From Chara braunii (Eukaryota; Streptophyta; Charophyceae; Charales; Characeae), in NCBI GenBank assembly GCA_003427395.1, contig BFEA01000005.1, positions 5,663,324 through 5,688,033 of the forward strand: DNA of 24,710 nucleotides. Reading direction: 5' to 3'. The notes beneath the pieces are model-generated. The model searched no databases. It worked only from the letters and a program-made list of their open reading frames with translations, and was not told the origin of the DNA. How positions within the stretch are numbered: position 1 is the stretch's first letter; the number at the start of each line of letters is the position of its first letter. Positions 1 through 8,691 of the stretch are shown here, in pieces. Both the position numbers and the translations under genes were made by a program.

Positions 1-67
<67 letters not shown>
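1..67. repeat. (AG)n microsatellite at window start
   Basis: This is an uninterrupted AG dinucleotide run of about 33 units. It cuts off whatever lies upstream of the element 1 LTR remnant. The window ends in the complementary CT run. Confidence 0.99.
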
Positions 68-70
<3 letters not shown>

Positions 71-171
71 GCGATACAAGTTTGGGTTGTCACTTACCTG
101 TGAGCTGCATTGTACGAAGCAGAAAGGAACGGCCATAGCCGCGAAGCTCAGACCAAGGGTAGAGAAGAAGA

Positions 172-303
172 GAAAGTGAAGAAGAAGACGAAGGTGAAGG
201 TGAAGGTGAAGGTGAAGAAGAAGGAGAAGACAGACATAGCCGAGGGTGAAGAAGAAGACGAAGGTTAAGGTGAAGGTGAAGGTGAAGGTGAAGGAGAAGG
301 TCG
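172..303 (+). repeat. GAAGGT/GAAGAA-type purine-rich repeat
   Basis: Degenerate 3- and 6-bp units (GAAGAA, GAAGGT) run twice, separated by a CATAGCC motif at 235. The reading frames over it are low-complexity and I do not treat them as coding. Confidence 0.85.
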
Positions 304-329
304 GCAGCCATAGCCGGGACCTTCGAGAG

Positions 330-476
330 TTGACCAGAGGTGTTGTCCGGGGGTCAATCGGGCGTTGACCGGCATTGACCGGAGAGTTGACCAGGGCGTT
401 GACCAAGACCGTTGACCGGCATTGACCGGAGAGTTGACCAGGGCGTTGACCAAGACCGTTGACCGCGACTTTGACC
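330..476 (+). promoter_or_regulatory. Cluster of eleven TTGACC motifs (W-box cores)
   Basis: TTGACC occurs 11 times on the plus strand between 330 and 476, and once more as GGTCAA at 352-357. In plants TTGAC(C/T) is the W-box core bound by WRKY factors. Part of the density comes from a 47-bp tandem duplication (371-417 and 418-464). The motif count is read directly; WRKY binding is inference. Confidence 0.5.
371..464 (+). repeat. 47-bp tandem duplication
   Basis: Two identical 47-bp units (371-417, 418-464) begin GGCATTGACCGGAGAG. Each holds several TTGACC motifs. Confidence 0.95.
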
Positions 477-480
477 AAGC

Positions 481-1390
481 TGGAGTGGTATAATCTCACC
501 GAACCTTCAGCCTATCCCATTGCCCTATGGATGTGCACACACCCTGTGGTACTTGCTGAGTCATTGAGTCTGTCTGTCTATTCTTTCTGCATTGAGTCTC
601 TTCTGTCCTAAGTCGATTGTACTCTGTGGATGAAGGATAGGGCTTCGCTGCCAAACCTGCACGAGACTCAGTAGGACTAAATGCTACTCTGACTTCTGGA
701 GACCTGGGCATGAGCGGCGAGCGCTCGTTAAACAACTCGTCTAGCCCAATGACCGGTACTGTCCGGCAGGTTTACCCAGTCTCAGTGTAGTGGGTCTGAA
801 CTTCTCGCTATAGGCTGAAACGGAGGCGGTCTTTAAGTGTTGAGGGCCTTGGAAACCAAACCCAGCACGGGCTGAGTAGGGCTTAATTCTGTGTCTGACG
901 ACCGACACGTCCTGGAGGACAAACCCTCCCAAGGACCGGTACTGACCGGCGGGCTGAACGGTGTGGCACAGGCGGCCCCAAATCCGAGCTGTTGGGCTGA
1001 TACGAGAGGCCAGAACCAAGCTGATCACGTCATCCTGTCTGCGACGTTAAAGAATTCTTGACGAGTTACGGGGGATCTCCTTAAATGCCTCCTGATCAGC
1101 CACTGGTTCTGTAGTGACAGCCATAGACAGTTGTAGTTTAGGTCGAGGCTAGAGACCATAGTTGACAGAATCTGAACCGGAGTAAAAGCCAGGTGGGTTT
1201 GACCGCAGGTGCTGGGCATCTGGGTCTGGATTGCAAGGACTGTGGTTGTGAAAGCTTCCGTCGGCCGTGGTAATCTGGCTGGATCAAAGGGGAAGGTTCT
1301 GTAGTCCATAGAGAGTCAGTCAGTCAGTCAGTTAGTGTCAAGGTACGTCTAAGTGGTGAGGAGTGGGACAACTGTCGTGCACCATCCACC
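481..1390 (+). other. Element 1 untranslated leader
   Basis: There is no credible coding frame between the LTR remnant and the gag ATG. Two related blocks start GACCGGTACTG, at about 750 and 933. A short GTCA tetranucleotide run lies at about 1315-1336, just before gag. TGGTAT at 486 is the only faint primer-binding-site candidate and is not convincing. Frames on the opposite strand look spurious. Confidence 0.5.
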
Positions 1391-2020
1391 ATGGATGACT
1401 ATCCCATGTACGGCTTGCTCGTGGGGTTCTCCCTCTGGGGAACCATCTGGCGTCTGATCTTTCCGTTGGGGTTTTGGAACACGTTCACGTGTAGAGTAGA
1501 CACGCGTGGTGGCACAAGTACTAACCCCTATTCGCCAGAGGAGCAGGCCAAGGCTGCCGCCATCTTGCAGGAGAGGAAGGAGAAGAAGGAAGCCAAGAAG
1601 AAGGCCTTGATGGAGGAGCAGGCGGCGAAGTTGAAGAAGATAGAGGAGGAAATGGCCAGAGAGAAGGAGAGATTGAAGAAGGAGGAGGAAGCGAAGTTGA
1701 AAGAGGTAGAAGAGGAGGACGAGGTGGATCAAACACAGATTCTAAAACAGACGAGAGGGGAGTCTTCCAGTGGAGCATGGGAGAAAAAAAACTCTGAATG
1801 GGTCGCCAACTTATTTCTGGGAGAAGACGAGGAGGCGATGATTTATGTGTCAAAGGAAGAAAAGGAGGCGGCTCTGAAGGAGTGGGATGCAGAGGAAGAT
1901 CCTATGAAGCGCGCAATGATAGAAAATGAGAAGAGGATGGAGTGGAAGCTGCGCCTGACAAGGGAAAAGAAGGCAAGGATGGAGGCGACGAGTAAGGCGG
2001 CGAAGGAACTGGAAACGTGA
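1391..2020 (+). pseudogene. Element 1 Gag, N-terminal part (209 codons)
   Basis: This is the start of the capsid/nucleocapsid polyprotein of element 1. The ATG at 1391 has a good eukaryotic context (CACCATGG) and is the first start after the leader. A short hydrophobic N-terminus with aromatic residues (about residues 5-30) is followed by a long Lys/Glu-rich predicted coiled coil (about 50-115), a more ordered segment (about 130-160) and a second charged helical tail. The frame closes with TGA at 2018-2020. The next piece continues in another frame, so a 1-nt-type indel near 2010-2025 is likely. Assignment rests on position in the element; the N-terminal extension has no fold I can name. Confidence 0.65.
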
Positions 2021-2409
2021 GGAAGCAGAGGGGCCAAATGGAGGAAAAAGGGGATGTAATGGACAAGATAGTGATCATGGCAAAGAATATAGAGCGGCTG
2101 ACGTATGCCCAGGAGGAGCAATACAAATTCTCGAAAAGTCAGGACATCGCCTTACATTCCATTAGACTGGGATTCAGGGAGTTCGCGCGGGACCTCGTGA
2201 GTGCAGTGGGCGCAGAAGTACACGCCCGTTTAGAGAATACTGAACGTTATTGCACCGGGGCTATTGAGGGTGCCAGATTGGCTTCACCTAAGGAAGAAGA
2301 GTCACGCCCGCGTAGAGAACCTGTACGAGTGAAGTTCCCTGATCCCTACAGTGGGAAAAGGGATGAGAACTTCGATAACTGGGAGGATCGTGTTAAGACT
2401 TACGTATAA
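2017..2409 (+). pseudogene. Element 1 Gag, middle part, ends at in-frame stop
   Basis: This continues the Gag coiled coil in the next frame (Met-Glu-Glu-Lys near 2038) and leads toward the capsid-like region (Asp-Asn-Trp-Glu-Asp-Arg-Val near 2380). A GTG at 2017 is formally the first start, but the piece is better read as gag continuing past a frameshift. It ends at TAA (2407-2409), and the same frame reopens at once at 2410 with matching Gag character. The stop is therefore an inactivating mutation or a readthrough site; I favour mutation because of the other breaks. Confidence 0.65.
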
Positions 2410-3540
2410 TTGCAGAAAGTCTCCCCAGATGAGCATGTCCTGGTCGCCATCCATGCCTTGAGGGAAGAGGCAGCAAGCTTTGCCCGCTCCTTAGTGCGTG
2501 CTGCCAACTGTAATGACGACATGGTAGCATATTCTGCGTTTACCCCTCTCCCTGAATTCCTCAAGTTGTTGAGGGAACGGTTTGCAAACGTGACCCGTAG
2601 CGTCAAGGCGTCAGACAAACTGCAGACCATCCACTCTCGTCAGAGGAAGAGTGCCAGGGCACTCAACGGCGTTATGGACGAGCTAGTTGCCGTCCCGGAC
2701 CATGGGGTCACTGAGACCCAACTGGTCAAACTCTTCTACCGTGCGATGCCCGAGCCGCTGCGCGGGCATTTCTTTGAGCGAAGTGAGGAGCCTACCATGA
2801 CCTACAATACTCTGAGTAGGGAAGTGGTGGCCTTTGAAGCGCGGTCCTCGTCAGTTTCCACTTTCTGGCACAAGGACCTAGACAAGGGCAAAAAGTGGAA
2901 GAACCGCACCATCACAGGACAGGTCAAAACTAAAGATTGTTTGCTTCTGACGTTAGACGAGGGTGGTGTGGAGGAGGTTCCCTACGATCAGATTGAGTGG
3001 GGACTAGAGAAAGATGACAGCGACGTTAGTCAGGGAGTAACTTACGCTATTGTCGCGGCAGGAGGGAAGTCGCAAGGAGGAGGAAGAGGCCGGGGCCAAG
3101 GGGGCTGGGCCTCAGGGGGTCAGTCCCAGGGCGATCAGGGGGTTGGTGGCAGAGAAGGCCGCCAAGCGGGAGGTAGGGGTCAAGGTCCCCCGCAAAACCG
3201 TTCGGGCAACTGGTCACCAAATAGGGGAAACAGATTCTCCTATGGACGAGGAGGTTGGCACCCAGGTTTACCTGAGGGCCAGCCTTGGAAGGAATTGGGC
3301 TTGGACGAGGGTGTTTGGCGTCAGCGTGTGGCACAGGGTCAGTGCATATTCTGTGGTGACCCTGACCACATCCTAAGTACAGAGAAGCCCGATGGGCTGC
3401 CCAAGGACCAAAAGGCAGCCGCCGGTAGGGGAGGCAACTGCCCCTACCATAAGGCTATGTGGGGAATCGAGCGAGAGCCGACAAGAAACTCCCACACCAC
3501 ATGTGCCTACGGCAGAGGTTGCAGGCCGGTGTCTAGATAG
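2410..3540 (+). pseudogene. Element 1 Gag, capsid and nucleocapsid-like part
   Basis: This frame (about 376 codons) directly continues the preceding one after the TAA. Its first half is helical and resembles a Ty3/gypsy retrotransposon Gag capsid, with a Leu-Phe-Tyr-Arg-Ala-Met-Pro-Glu-Pro-Leu motif near 2725-2760. A Gly/Arg/Gln-rich RGG-like tract (about 3060-3240) follows and probably binds nucleic acid. A Cys-x2-Cys-x4-His knuckle sits near 3343-3370, but the expected final Cys is missing. The frame then runs into unrelated-looking sequence before TAG at 3540. The frame over 3541-3680 looks like the true link to protease, so another frameshift lies around 3400-3540. Confidence 0.7.
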
Positions 3541-3698
3541 CTGTCTGGAGACTGCTTGCGTCAGAGTCTCTTTAGACACCTCCCTCACAGGCGTGGGAGA
3601 AGAACTGAAAGAGAGAATGCCCGTTTGGGCCAAGATGAGAAAGGATAGGGGACAACTAATTTTAGCAGATGTAGAGATTTTCAGGAGTAGGGGCCCTA
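3541..3698 (+). pseudogene. Element 1 gag-protease linker, frameshifted
   Basis: A frame open from 3392 to 3706 (frame of position 3392) covers this segment. It includes a Glu-Arg-Met-Pro-Val-Trp-Ala stretch and a Leu-Ala-Asp-Val-Glu-Ile-Phe run near 3655-3680, which resembles the strand just before a retrotransposon protease active site. The frame is lost between about 3678 and 3690, and the DSGA motif lies in the next frame. The segment has no function alone. Confidence 0.4.
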
Positions 3699-4067
3699 GT
3701 GGATAGTGGGGCCACGCGCAGTTATATCAGTAAGAAGGCGCTGAAGAAGTTAAGGTTGGGATTGAAAGTCCAGAAGTTGGAAGATCCCGTAGTTAGTATC
3801 CTTGCGGATAACAGTACCATGCGCAACGAGGAGTATGTAGAGGGAGTTCAGGCGTACCTTCGCTTGGAAAAGGATGGGAAGGTAGAGAGAGTTCTCCACT
3901 CCCTGACTCTCCTCGTAGAGGACAATTTGCCGTTCGATATAGTCCAAGGAATGGACTGGGGAGAGGCAGCAGGGGCCACACTCCATCTGAGAGAGCACGA
4001 GTGTAGGCTCCCTAGCCCATCAGGCGAGAGCACGAGTGTAGGCTCCCTAGCCCATCAGGCGAGATGA
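3675..4067 (+). pseudogene. Element 1 aspartic protease
   Basis: This is a retropepsin-like aspartic protease that would mature Gag and Pol. The active-site motif Val-Asp-Ser-Gly-Ala-Thr lies at 3699-3716, and a flap/second-loop region with Asp-Ile-Val-Gln-Gly-Met-Asp-Trp lies near 3935-3960. The latter matches the Gly-Met-Asp-Trp signature of Ty3/gypsy proteases. The frame has no ATG and is open from 3675; it should be fused to Gag and Pol. It ends at TGA (4065-4067), overlapping the RT-frame ATG by 4 nt. A 35-bp tandem duplication just before that stop accounts for the frame change, so the overlap is a by-product rather than translational coupling. Confidence 0.75.
3991..4060 (+). repeat. 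35-bp tandem duplication at the protease/RT junction
   Basis: Two identical 35-bp units (3991-4025, 4026-4060) begin GAGAGCACGAG. Because 35 is not a multiple of three, the extra unit moves the frame from that of protease (position 3699) to that of RT (position 4064). Confidence 0.97.
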
Positions 4068-6571
4068 AGGCTGCTCGTCTGTACCATGTGTCAGGAGTAG
4101 ATAACTCGCTGACACATTGCTGCCTCAGTGCTCCTGCGTTCGCGAGACTAGTGAAAAAGGAGCAACTGGAAGAACAAGTTTTTGTAGCCTATGTTAGGCC
4201 AGTAATTGAGCCAAAGGAGGAGAAGCCCATAGATCCTGCCATAGCCAAGCTGCTGAAGGAGTATGTCGATTTGGTCCAACCGCCGACGGGCGTCGTCCCA
4301 CGACCCATTCAGCACCGTATTGAGATTGAGCCTGGCAGCAAAACTCCCAAGGGAGCAATCTATAGAATGTCACCAAGAGAATTAGAGGAACTGCGAAAGC
4401 AGTTAGATGAGCTTCTCGAGAAGGGATGGATTAGGCCCAGTTCGTCTCCATTTGGAGCACCTGTTCTGTTCGTCCCCAAGAAAGAGGGAGAGTTGCGCAT
4501 GTGTATAGACTATAGGGGTCTCAATGCGATTACAGTAAAGAATGCAGAACCACTCCCCCGTATAGATGACCTGTTAGACCGGGTGCAGGGCTGCAAGTAT
4601 TTTTCGAAGATTGATCTGAAGTTCGGGTATCATCAGATAGAGGTGCATCCTGATGACCAGCACAAGACTGCATTCCGAACTAGGTATGGGCACTACGAGT
4701 TCATAGTGATGCCCTTTGGACTAACCAATGCGCCAGCAACTTTTCAGCGTTGCATGAACGACTTGTTTAGGCCGTGGTTAGACAGGTTTGTTGTAGTCTA
4801 CTTAGATGATATTCTAGTGTTTAGTAAGACCCTCGAAGAGCATGAGGGCCATCTGCGGCAGGTCTTGGAGAAGCTCAGAGAAGCTAACTTCAAGATCAAT
4901 GCGAAGAAGTGTGAGTGGGCTAAGACCCAAGTCTTGTACCTAGGCCATGTCTTAGACGGAGACGGCATTAAACCGGAAGACAGTAAGATTGCAGCGATTA
5001 GAGATTGGCCTACACCCCGCACGCTGACAGAATTGCGGTCGTTCCTAGGCCTAGCTAACTATTATAGGAAGTTCGTGAGGAACTTTTCCACCATCGCTGC
5101 ACCCCTTCGCAGACTGCTAAAGAAAGAGGCGATCTGGAAGTGGGACAAGGACTGCACGTCTCCCATGAAGAAGTTAAAACAGGCATTGATAGAGTATCCA
5201 GTCCTTAAAGTAGTCGATCCGTCCTTGCCTTTTGTTGTCACCACTGACGCAAGTCAGTTTGGTATAGGTGCTGTTTTGCAGCAAGATGATGGCAATGGTT
5301 ATAGACCCGTAGAGTTCATGTCTGCTAGGATGCCTTCAGAGAATGTAGCGACATCTACCTATGAGAGGGAACTCTACGCTCTCAGGCAAGCCTTAGAACA
5401 TTGGAAGCATTACTTGCTTGGGAGGCACTTCAAAGTCTATTCAGACCACGAGACATTAAGGTGGCTGAAGACGCAGGCCAAGATGACACCTAAGCTGACT
5501 AGGTGGGCCGCAGAGATAGACCAGTACGATTTTGAGCTCAAGCCAGTGAAAGGGAAGTATAATGTAGTTGCGGATGCCTTGAGTAGGCGAGCTGATTACT
5601 TTGGGGCAATAGTACACTATTTGGATATAGGAATAGACCTGCAACAGAAAGCTAGAGAAGCCTACGCGCAGGATCCTATTTACAGCGACCTCCTGAAGAG
5701 GGTTAAGGAGGCCCTAGAGACTGAGCCCCACTACCGCACTACTAACGGATTGTTGTTTGAGAAGACCAACGTAGACAATCGATTATGCGTCCCCAATAGT
5801 GAAGAGATTCGGAGTTTGATTCTCGGGGAATGTCATGATACAGAGGGTCATTTTGGTTGGCAAAAGACTCTAGCCAACCTTTCGTGTGCGTATACGTGGC
5901 CTGGCATGAAGGCCTACTGCATAGAGTATGTTCGCAGTTGCAAGGTCTGCCAGAGGAATAAAACCACTACACGAGCCCCTCTTGGACTTCTCAGACCGCT
6001 GCCTATTCCAGACGGACCTGGAGAGTCAGTTTCCATCGACTTCATGGATACCCAGGTGAAGAGTAGGCATGGCAAGAGCCAAGTCATGGTCATAGTCGAA
6101 AGGTTTAGCAAGTATGCAGTTTTTGTTGCTTTGCCTTCAGAGGCACGAACACATCTAGTTATACAGAAGTTCTTTGATCGTTGGGTCAGTGAGAATGGTA
6201 TACCGCAATCAATAGTTAGTGATAGAGATACCAGGTTCACTAGTCAGAACTGGCAGGAGTTGATGCGAGTCTACGGCTCCAAGTTGTTAATGTCATCTGG
6301 CCGTCATCCAGAGACCAACGGTCAGACTGAACAGATGAATAAGATCCTCCAACAAGTTCTTAGGATGTACATTAGACCCGATCAGGTAAATTGGGATGAG
6401 ATGCTCCCAAAGGTAGCCAGTGCCTATAACAATAGCATGCACTTGTCCACCTGTCGCACTCCCAACGAGTTACATAAGTCCTTTAGGCCGCATAGACCCT
6501 TTGAAGGACTGAACCAGGATTCAAGTCCAGAGGCTACCGCCCGGTACCAGGGAGTTCGCGATACAGCATGA
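4064..6571 (+). CDS. Element 1 Pol: RT, RNase H and integrase (835 aa frame)
   Basis: This is the longest open frame in the window. RT: a Cys-Ile-Asp-Tyr-Arg-Gly-Leu-Asn motif, the first catalytic Asp in Lys-Ile-Asp-Leu-Lys, and YLDD at residues 246-249. RNase H: Thr-Thr-Asp-Ala-Ser (Asp395), the Tyr-Glu-Arg-Glu-Leu helix and Tyr-Ser-Asp-His-Glu-Thr, so the triad looks present. Integrase: zinc site His591, His596, Cys626, Cys629, and a DDE core at Asp659, Asp720, Glu756 with the classic 35-residue spacing. Odd points are a Phe where Ser is usual after Asp-Leu-Lys, and Glu in Val-Glu-Arg-Phe where the element 2 copy has Asp. The ATG at 4064 is probably not a native start, since protease should be fused upstream. 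An extra G near 6549 shifts the frame and gives an early stop at 6569-6571. Confidence 0.88.
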   Translation: MKAARLYHVSGVDNSLTHCCLSAPAFARLVKKEQLEEQVFVAYVRPVIEPKEEKPIDPAIAKLLKEYVDLVQPPTGVVPRPIQHRIEIEPGSKTPKGAIYRMSPRELEELRKQLDELLEKGWIRPSSSPFGAPVLFVPKKEGELRMCIDYRGLNAITVKNAEPLPRIDDLLDRVQGCKYFSKIDLKFGYHQIEVHPDDQHKTAFRTRYGHYEFIVMPFGLTNAPATFQRCMNDLFRPWLDRFVVVYLDDILVFSKTLEEHEGHLRQVLEKLREANFKINAKKCEWAKTQVLYLGHVLDGDGIKPEDSKIAAIRDWPTPRTLTELRSFLGLANYYRKFVRNFSTIAAPLRRLLKKEAIWKWDKDCTSPMKKLKQALIEYPVLKVVDPSLPFVVTTDASQFGIGAVLQQDDGNGYRPVEFMSARMPSENVATSTYERELYALRQALEHWKHYLLGRHFKVYSDHETLRWLKTQAKMTPKLTRWAAEIDQYDFELKPVKGKYNVVADALSRRADYFGAIVHYLDIGIDLQQKAREAYAQDPIYSDLLKRVKEALETEPHYRTTNGLLFEKTNVDNRLCVPNSEEIRSLILGECHDTEGHFGWQKTLANLSCAYTWPGMKAYCIEYVRSCKVCQRNKTTTRAPLGLLRPLPIPDGPGESVSIDFMDTQVKSRHGKSQVMVIVERFSKYAVFVALPSEARTHLVIQKFFDRWVSENGIPQSIVSDRDTRFTSQNWQELMRVYGSKLLMSSGRHPETNGQTEQMNKILQQVLRMYIRPDQVNWDEMLPKVASAYNNSMHLSTCRTPNELHKSFRPHRPFEGLNQDSSPEATARYQGVRDTA

Positions 6572-7127
6572 GAAAGAGATTGCTACCGTCACAGACAACC
6601 TCAGGAAGGCCCAGCTGAGAATGATAGAGCAAGCCAACAAGCATCGTCGCCCTGCAGAGTTTCAAGTAGGCGACTTAGTCTGGGTCAAGTCAAAGGAGTT
6701 TGCTCCTGAGGAGAACATCTCACAGAAGCTATTGTCGGCATACAGAGGACCGTGGCCAGTCTTAGAAGTCAAGGGCGGAGAGGATGGGCCGTCCTACACG
6801 ATAGAGATCCCAGCACACCTCCACACGTACCCAGTTTTCCACGCTTCGAAGCTGTTACCTTGTGTCACAAGCGATCAGTTTCCATCTAGAAGATTAATGA
6901 TACCACCAGATATGGACGGAAGGTACGACATTGACGGCATTGTTGACGAAGATGTGTTTAGAACAGGAGGTAGAGGTCGTCCGCAGAAACAGTACAAAGT
7001 CCGATTTGCTTATCAAGAACCAGAAGACGACCGCTGGTTTACTAGAACAGAACTTCTAGAGACTGCTCCCGACATAGTCCGTGCCTACGAGAGAGAGAAA
7101 AAGGGTAAAGGCCCTGCCTTGGATTAG
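6572..7127 (+). pseudogene. Element 1 integrase C-terminus with chromodomain
   Basis: This is the continuation of Pol after the frameshift near 6549; the frame of position 6621 is open to TAG at 7125-7127. The segment holds the integrase C-terminal fold, with a Val-Gly-Asp-Leu-Val-Trp-Val motif at about 6667-6690 and Gly-Pro-Trp-Pro-Val near 6750. A basic linker and a chromodomain-like tail (about 6915-7090) follow, with Tyr-Asp-Ile-Asp-Gly-Ile-Val, a Tyr-Lys-Val-Arg-Phe strand and an Arg-Trp-Phe-Thr-Arg-Thr-Glu-Leu helix. In chromoviruses this domain reads chromatin marks and steers integration. The ATG at 6621 is not thought to be a real start. Confidence 0.75.
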
Positions 7128-7152
7128 CATATTCTCGGAGACCTCGAAATTA

Positions 7153-7164
7153 GGCCGGCGGGAG
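7153..7164 (+). other. Candidate polypurine tract of element 1
   Basis: GGCCGGCGGGAG directly precedes TGAAAC and is conserved at the same place in element 2 (16966-16977). It is purine-rich but not pure, so this is tentative. Confidence 0.35.
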
Positions 7165-7384
7165 TGAAACGGTTTTCAGCTTTGCAGTAGCGAGATGTAG
7201 ATATCGGGGCTCGATCCCTAGACCTCAGTCACCTGTGTACAGTATCCCTGAGGGTTCGATCCCTCAACCTACGACTTAGGGACGTTTAGTTGTTGGTTGT
7301 AGGTTAGCGTGTTAGTTAGGATTTGAACTGTCGACCTGTAGGATAGGGTTCAAGGTCGTTGTAGAGGTCATAGCCTTAGAATTT

Positions 7385-7452
7385 CCGAAGGGTCAAGGTC
7401 GTAGCTGCTACAATGCTGAAAGGTCAAGGTCGTAGCTGCTACAGTCCGGAAA
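7385..7452 (+). repeat. 31-bp tandem repeat in U3, each unit with a GGTCAA motif
   Basis: The unit GGTCAAGGTCGTAGCTGCTAC recurs at 7391 and 7422 (period 31), with a degraded third copy after it. The same repeat with the same period is in element 2 at 17215 and 17246. GGTCAA is the complement of the W-box core. Confidence 0.85.
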
Positions 7453-7670
7453 GGGCAAGTCCGAAGACTTCCGAAAGTTTCGGAAGTGGCCCTTCAAGCC
7501 AGGGTTACGTTTAAGTTAGAGGCAAGTGGTCAAGTGGTGAGCTCCACCGTGCACAGTCAGCAGTACCAGTCCCAGTCCCAGTTACACTTTGTACAGTCAG
7601 CAAGTACCATATGGGACAGTGTGCACTTGGAGGGCCCGAGGGAAAGACAGCAAACCAGCCTCGACAGAAG

Positions 7671-7680
7671 TATAAATAAA
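7671..7680 (+). promoter_or_regulatory. TATA box of element 1 3' LTR
   Basis: TATAAATAAA lies 49 bp upstream of the conserved CATG(T/C)GGAAGCGCTG block. The spacing is 48 bp in the copies at 17509 and 20405, which supports a shared core promoter. The overlapping AATAAA could also serve as a poly(A) signal for the 3' LTR. Confidence 0.65.
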
Positions 7681-7850
7681 GATGCAGCGCCCAGCCATTT
7701 ATTCATTCACTGCGGAAGCCATGTGGAAGCGCTGCTTGGGCGACTTGTGCTAGGAGGTCTGCAGACGGCCCGAAGTCGAAGTGGGCAGAAGTGTAGTGAT
7801 AGCTTAGTGGTAGTGGCGCCTGGCACCATAGCTGAAGGTAGTGCATAGCG

Positions 7851-7872
7851 AGTGTGTGTGTGTGTGTGTGTT
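7851..7872 (+). repeat. (GT)n microsatellite in LTR
   Basis: This is a short GT run in U5. A GT run is at a comparable place in the 20 kb LTR copy (about 20591-20604), so it may be ancestral to the family. Confidence 0.9.
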
Positions 7873-8078
7873 GTGTGCGTTGCGTGAGGTATCCAGGGTG
7901 ATCCACACACAGCGTGTGAGCAGACAAGAGTTGGGTTTGCTGGCGCATGCGCCATAGCCTGTGTAAGCGAGTTGGAATCTGAATTGAGTTCGGGTCAGCC
8001 ATATCTCTGAGTTTTGTGTGGGCGCACTGCGCCAGTTCTGCTTGCCATCTGTGTACATGCATGCGAGTTGATGAATGG

Positions 8079-8476
8079 AACGAGTCTGATTGCACAAGGA
8101 TCCGCAATGTGATGAAAAGGACTGAAGTGGACAATGCAAGGTCAGCGTAGCATCGACAAGCAATGTACATTCCGATACATACAAGATGGCACAAAGTGGC
8201 GCAGTGGAAGACTTGAAAGAGAAGATCTGATCTGGACTGACCCGACATCCATCATACATCACACATGTGAGAAGGGAGGAGGGACCGCAAACACAGAAGA
8301 AAGGTCCCTCCTTCACACGCATACATGGGGAGATACCACGGATCAGAGATGGGGGGAAAGGGACGAGACGAAGAAGCAGGAGGCGAGGGAGTAGACCAAG
8401 ATCGCAATAGCGAAGTCCCAAAAATAGTCCCTTGCCGAGTGTCCAATCAATGTCTGTCCCAGAAATGTCGAATCCG
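8079..8476. other. Unassigned spacer after element 1
   Basis: I see no gene or transposon domain here. One perfect 10-bp inverted repeat (AGGAGGGACC at 8277-8286, GGTCCCTCCT at 8303-8312) could form a hairpin with a 16-nt loop. Frames in this stretch are short and lack protein-like composition. Confidence 0.5.
8277..8312. repeat. Inverted repeat, 10-bp arms
   Basis: Arms 8277-8286 and 8303-8312 are perfectly complementary. The role is unknown; it is not followed by a T run. Confidence 0.8.
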
Positions 8477-8691
8477 ATCCTGGACAATGTGCCCAACCTA
8501 ACCTCTGCCTGTATGCCCTACTGATATCCTCCTTTACTCTCGTAGCTGAAGAAGAAGGTAAGACAGAGAAAGAAGAAGGAGAAAGGAGAGAGAGAGAGAG
8601 GTGGAGGAGGAAGAAGAAGAAGATGATGTCCTCCTTGCTATCTCACCTGCAGGTAGCTGTCACCGTACTGACTGTGGTCTTCGTCGTGTGC
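8477..8691. repeat. First copy of 215-bp duplication flanking adapter
   Basis: This stretch reappears without visible differences at 8730-8944. The two copies are separated only by the adapter at 8692-8729. The sequence itself is purine-rich LTR-type DNA. Confidence 0.95.

Larger units (their letters stand above)
68..480 (+). repeat. Partial 5' LTR (R/U5-like) of element 1
   Basis: The stretch begins with CTTACCTGTGAG (93-104) and carries CCATAGC at 133-139, with two related copies at 235 and 309. The LTR at 20194-20853 shows a similar order (ACCTGTGAG, then GAAG-rich sequence with CCATAGC). A GAAGGT/GAAGAA-rich stretch (about 172-303) is followed by a TTGACC-rich block (330-476). The U3/TATA part is absent. 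The boundary with the leader is not resolved, and U5 identity is inferred from position and shared motifs. Confidence 0.45.
68..8078 (+). mobile_element. Element 1: Ty3/gypsy LTR retrotransposon with chromodomain, decayed
   Basis: Plus-strand domains run in Ty3/gypsy order: Gag, aspartic protease, RT, RNase H, integrase, chromodomain. They are flanked by a 5' LTR/leader remnant and a 3' LTR-like region carrying a TATA box. The U3 start of the 5' LTR is missing because the window opens in a microsatellite. The coding region is broken by frameshifts near 2015, 3540 and 3680, a stop at 2407-2409, a 35-bp duplication at 3991-4060 and an extra base near 6549. The RT-integrase frame of 835 codons is otherwise open. 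The outer ends are approximate, and I could not identify a target-site duplication or a primer-binding site. Confidence 0.85.
7165..8078 (+). repeat. 3' LTR of element 1 (ends approximate)
   Basis: The region starts at TGAAACGG after the candidate polypurine tract, about 506 bp before a TATA box. Its U3 shares 31-bp repeats and AAGTGG(T/G)CAAGTGGTGA-type sequence with element 2. Past the TATA box it shares GCCATG(T/C)GGAAGCGCTGC with the copies at 17557 and 20453. Near its end it shares CCATATCTCTGAGTTTT with the copy at about 20738. No clean terminal CA was found, so the 3' limit is where similarity to the 20 kb copy fades. Confidence 0.55.

Noticed and set aside
484-503. TGGTATAATCTCACC as a primer-binding site
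   Set aside because: Only the first six bases resemble the common initiator-Met type site, the rest does not match a tRNA 3' end that I can name, and no LTR end (CA) sits next to it.
4064-4067. ATGA overlap as translational coupling between protease and Pol
   Set aside because: The overlap is created by the 35-bp tandem duplication; without it the two frames are continuous.
7385-7452. Regular spaced repeats as a CRISPR-like array
   Set aside because: Only two to three units with no unique spacers, inside an LTR U3 in eukaryotic DNA.
7703-8496. Long minus-strand frames across the element 1 LTR
   Set aside because: They read through GT repeats and LTR promoter sequence, are Leu/His/Thr low-complexity, and contain no domain.
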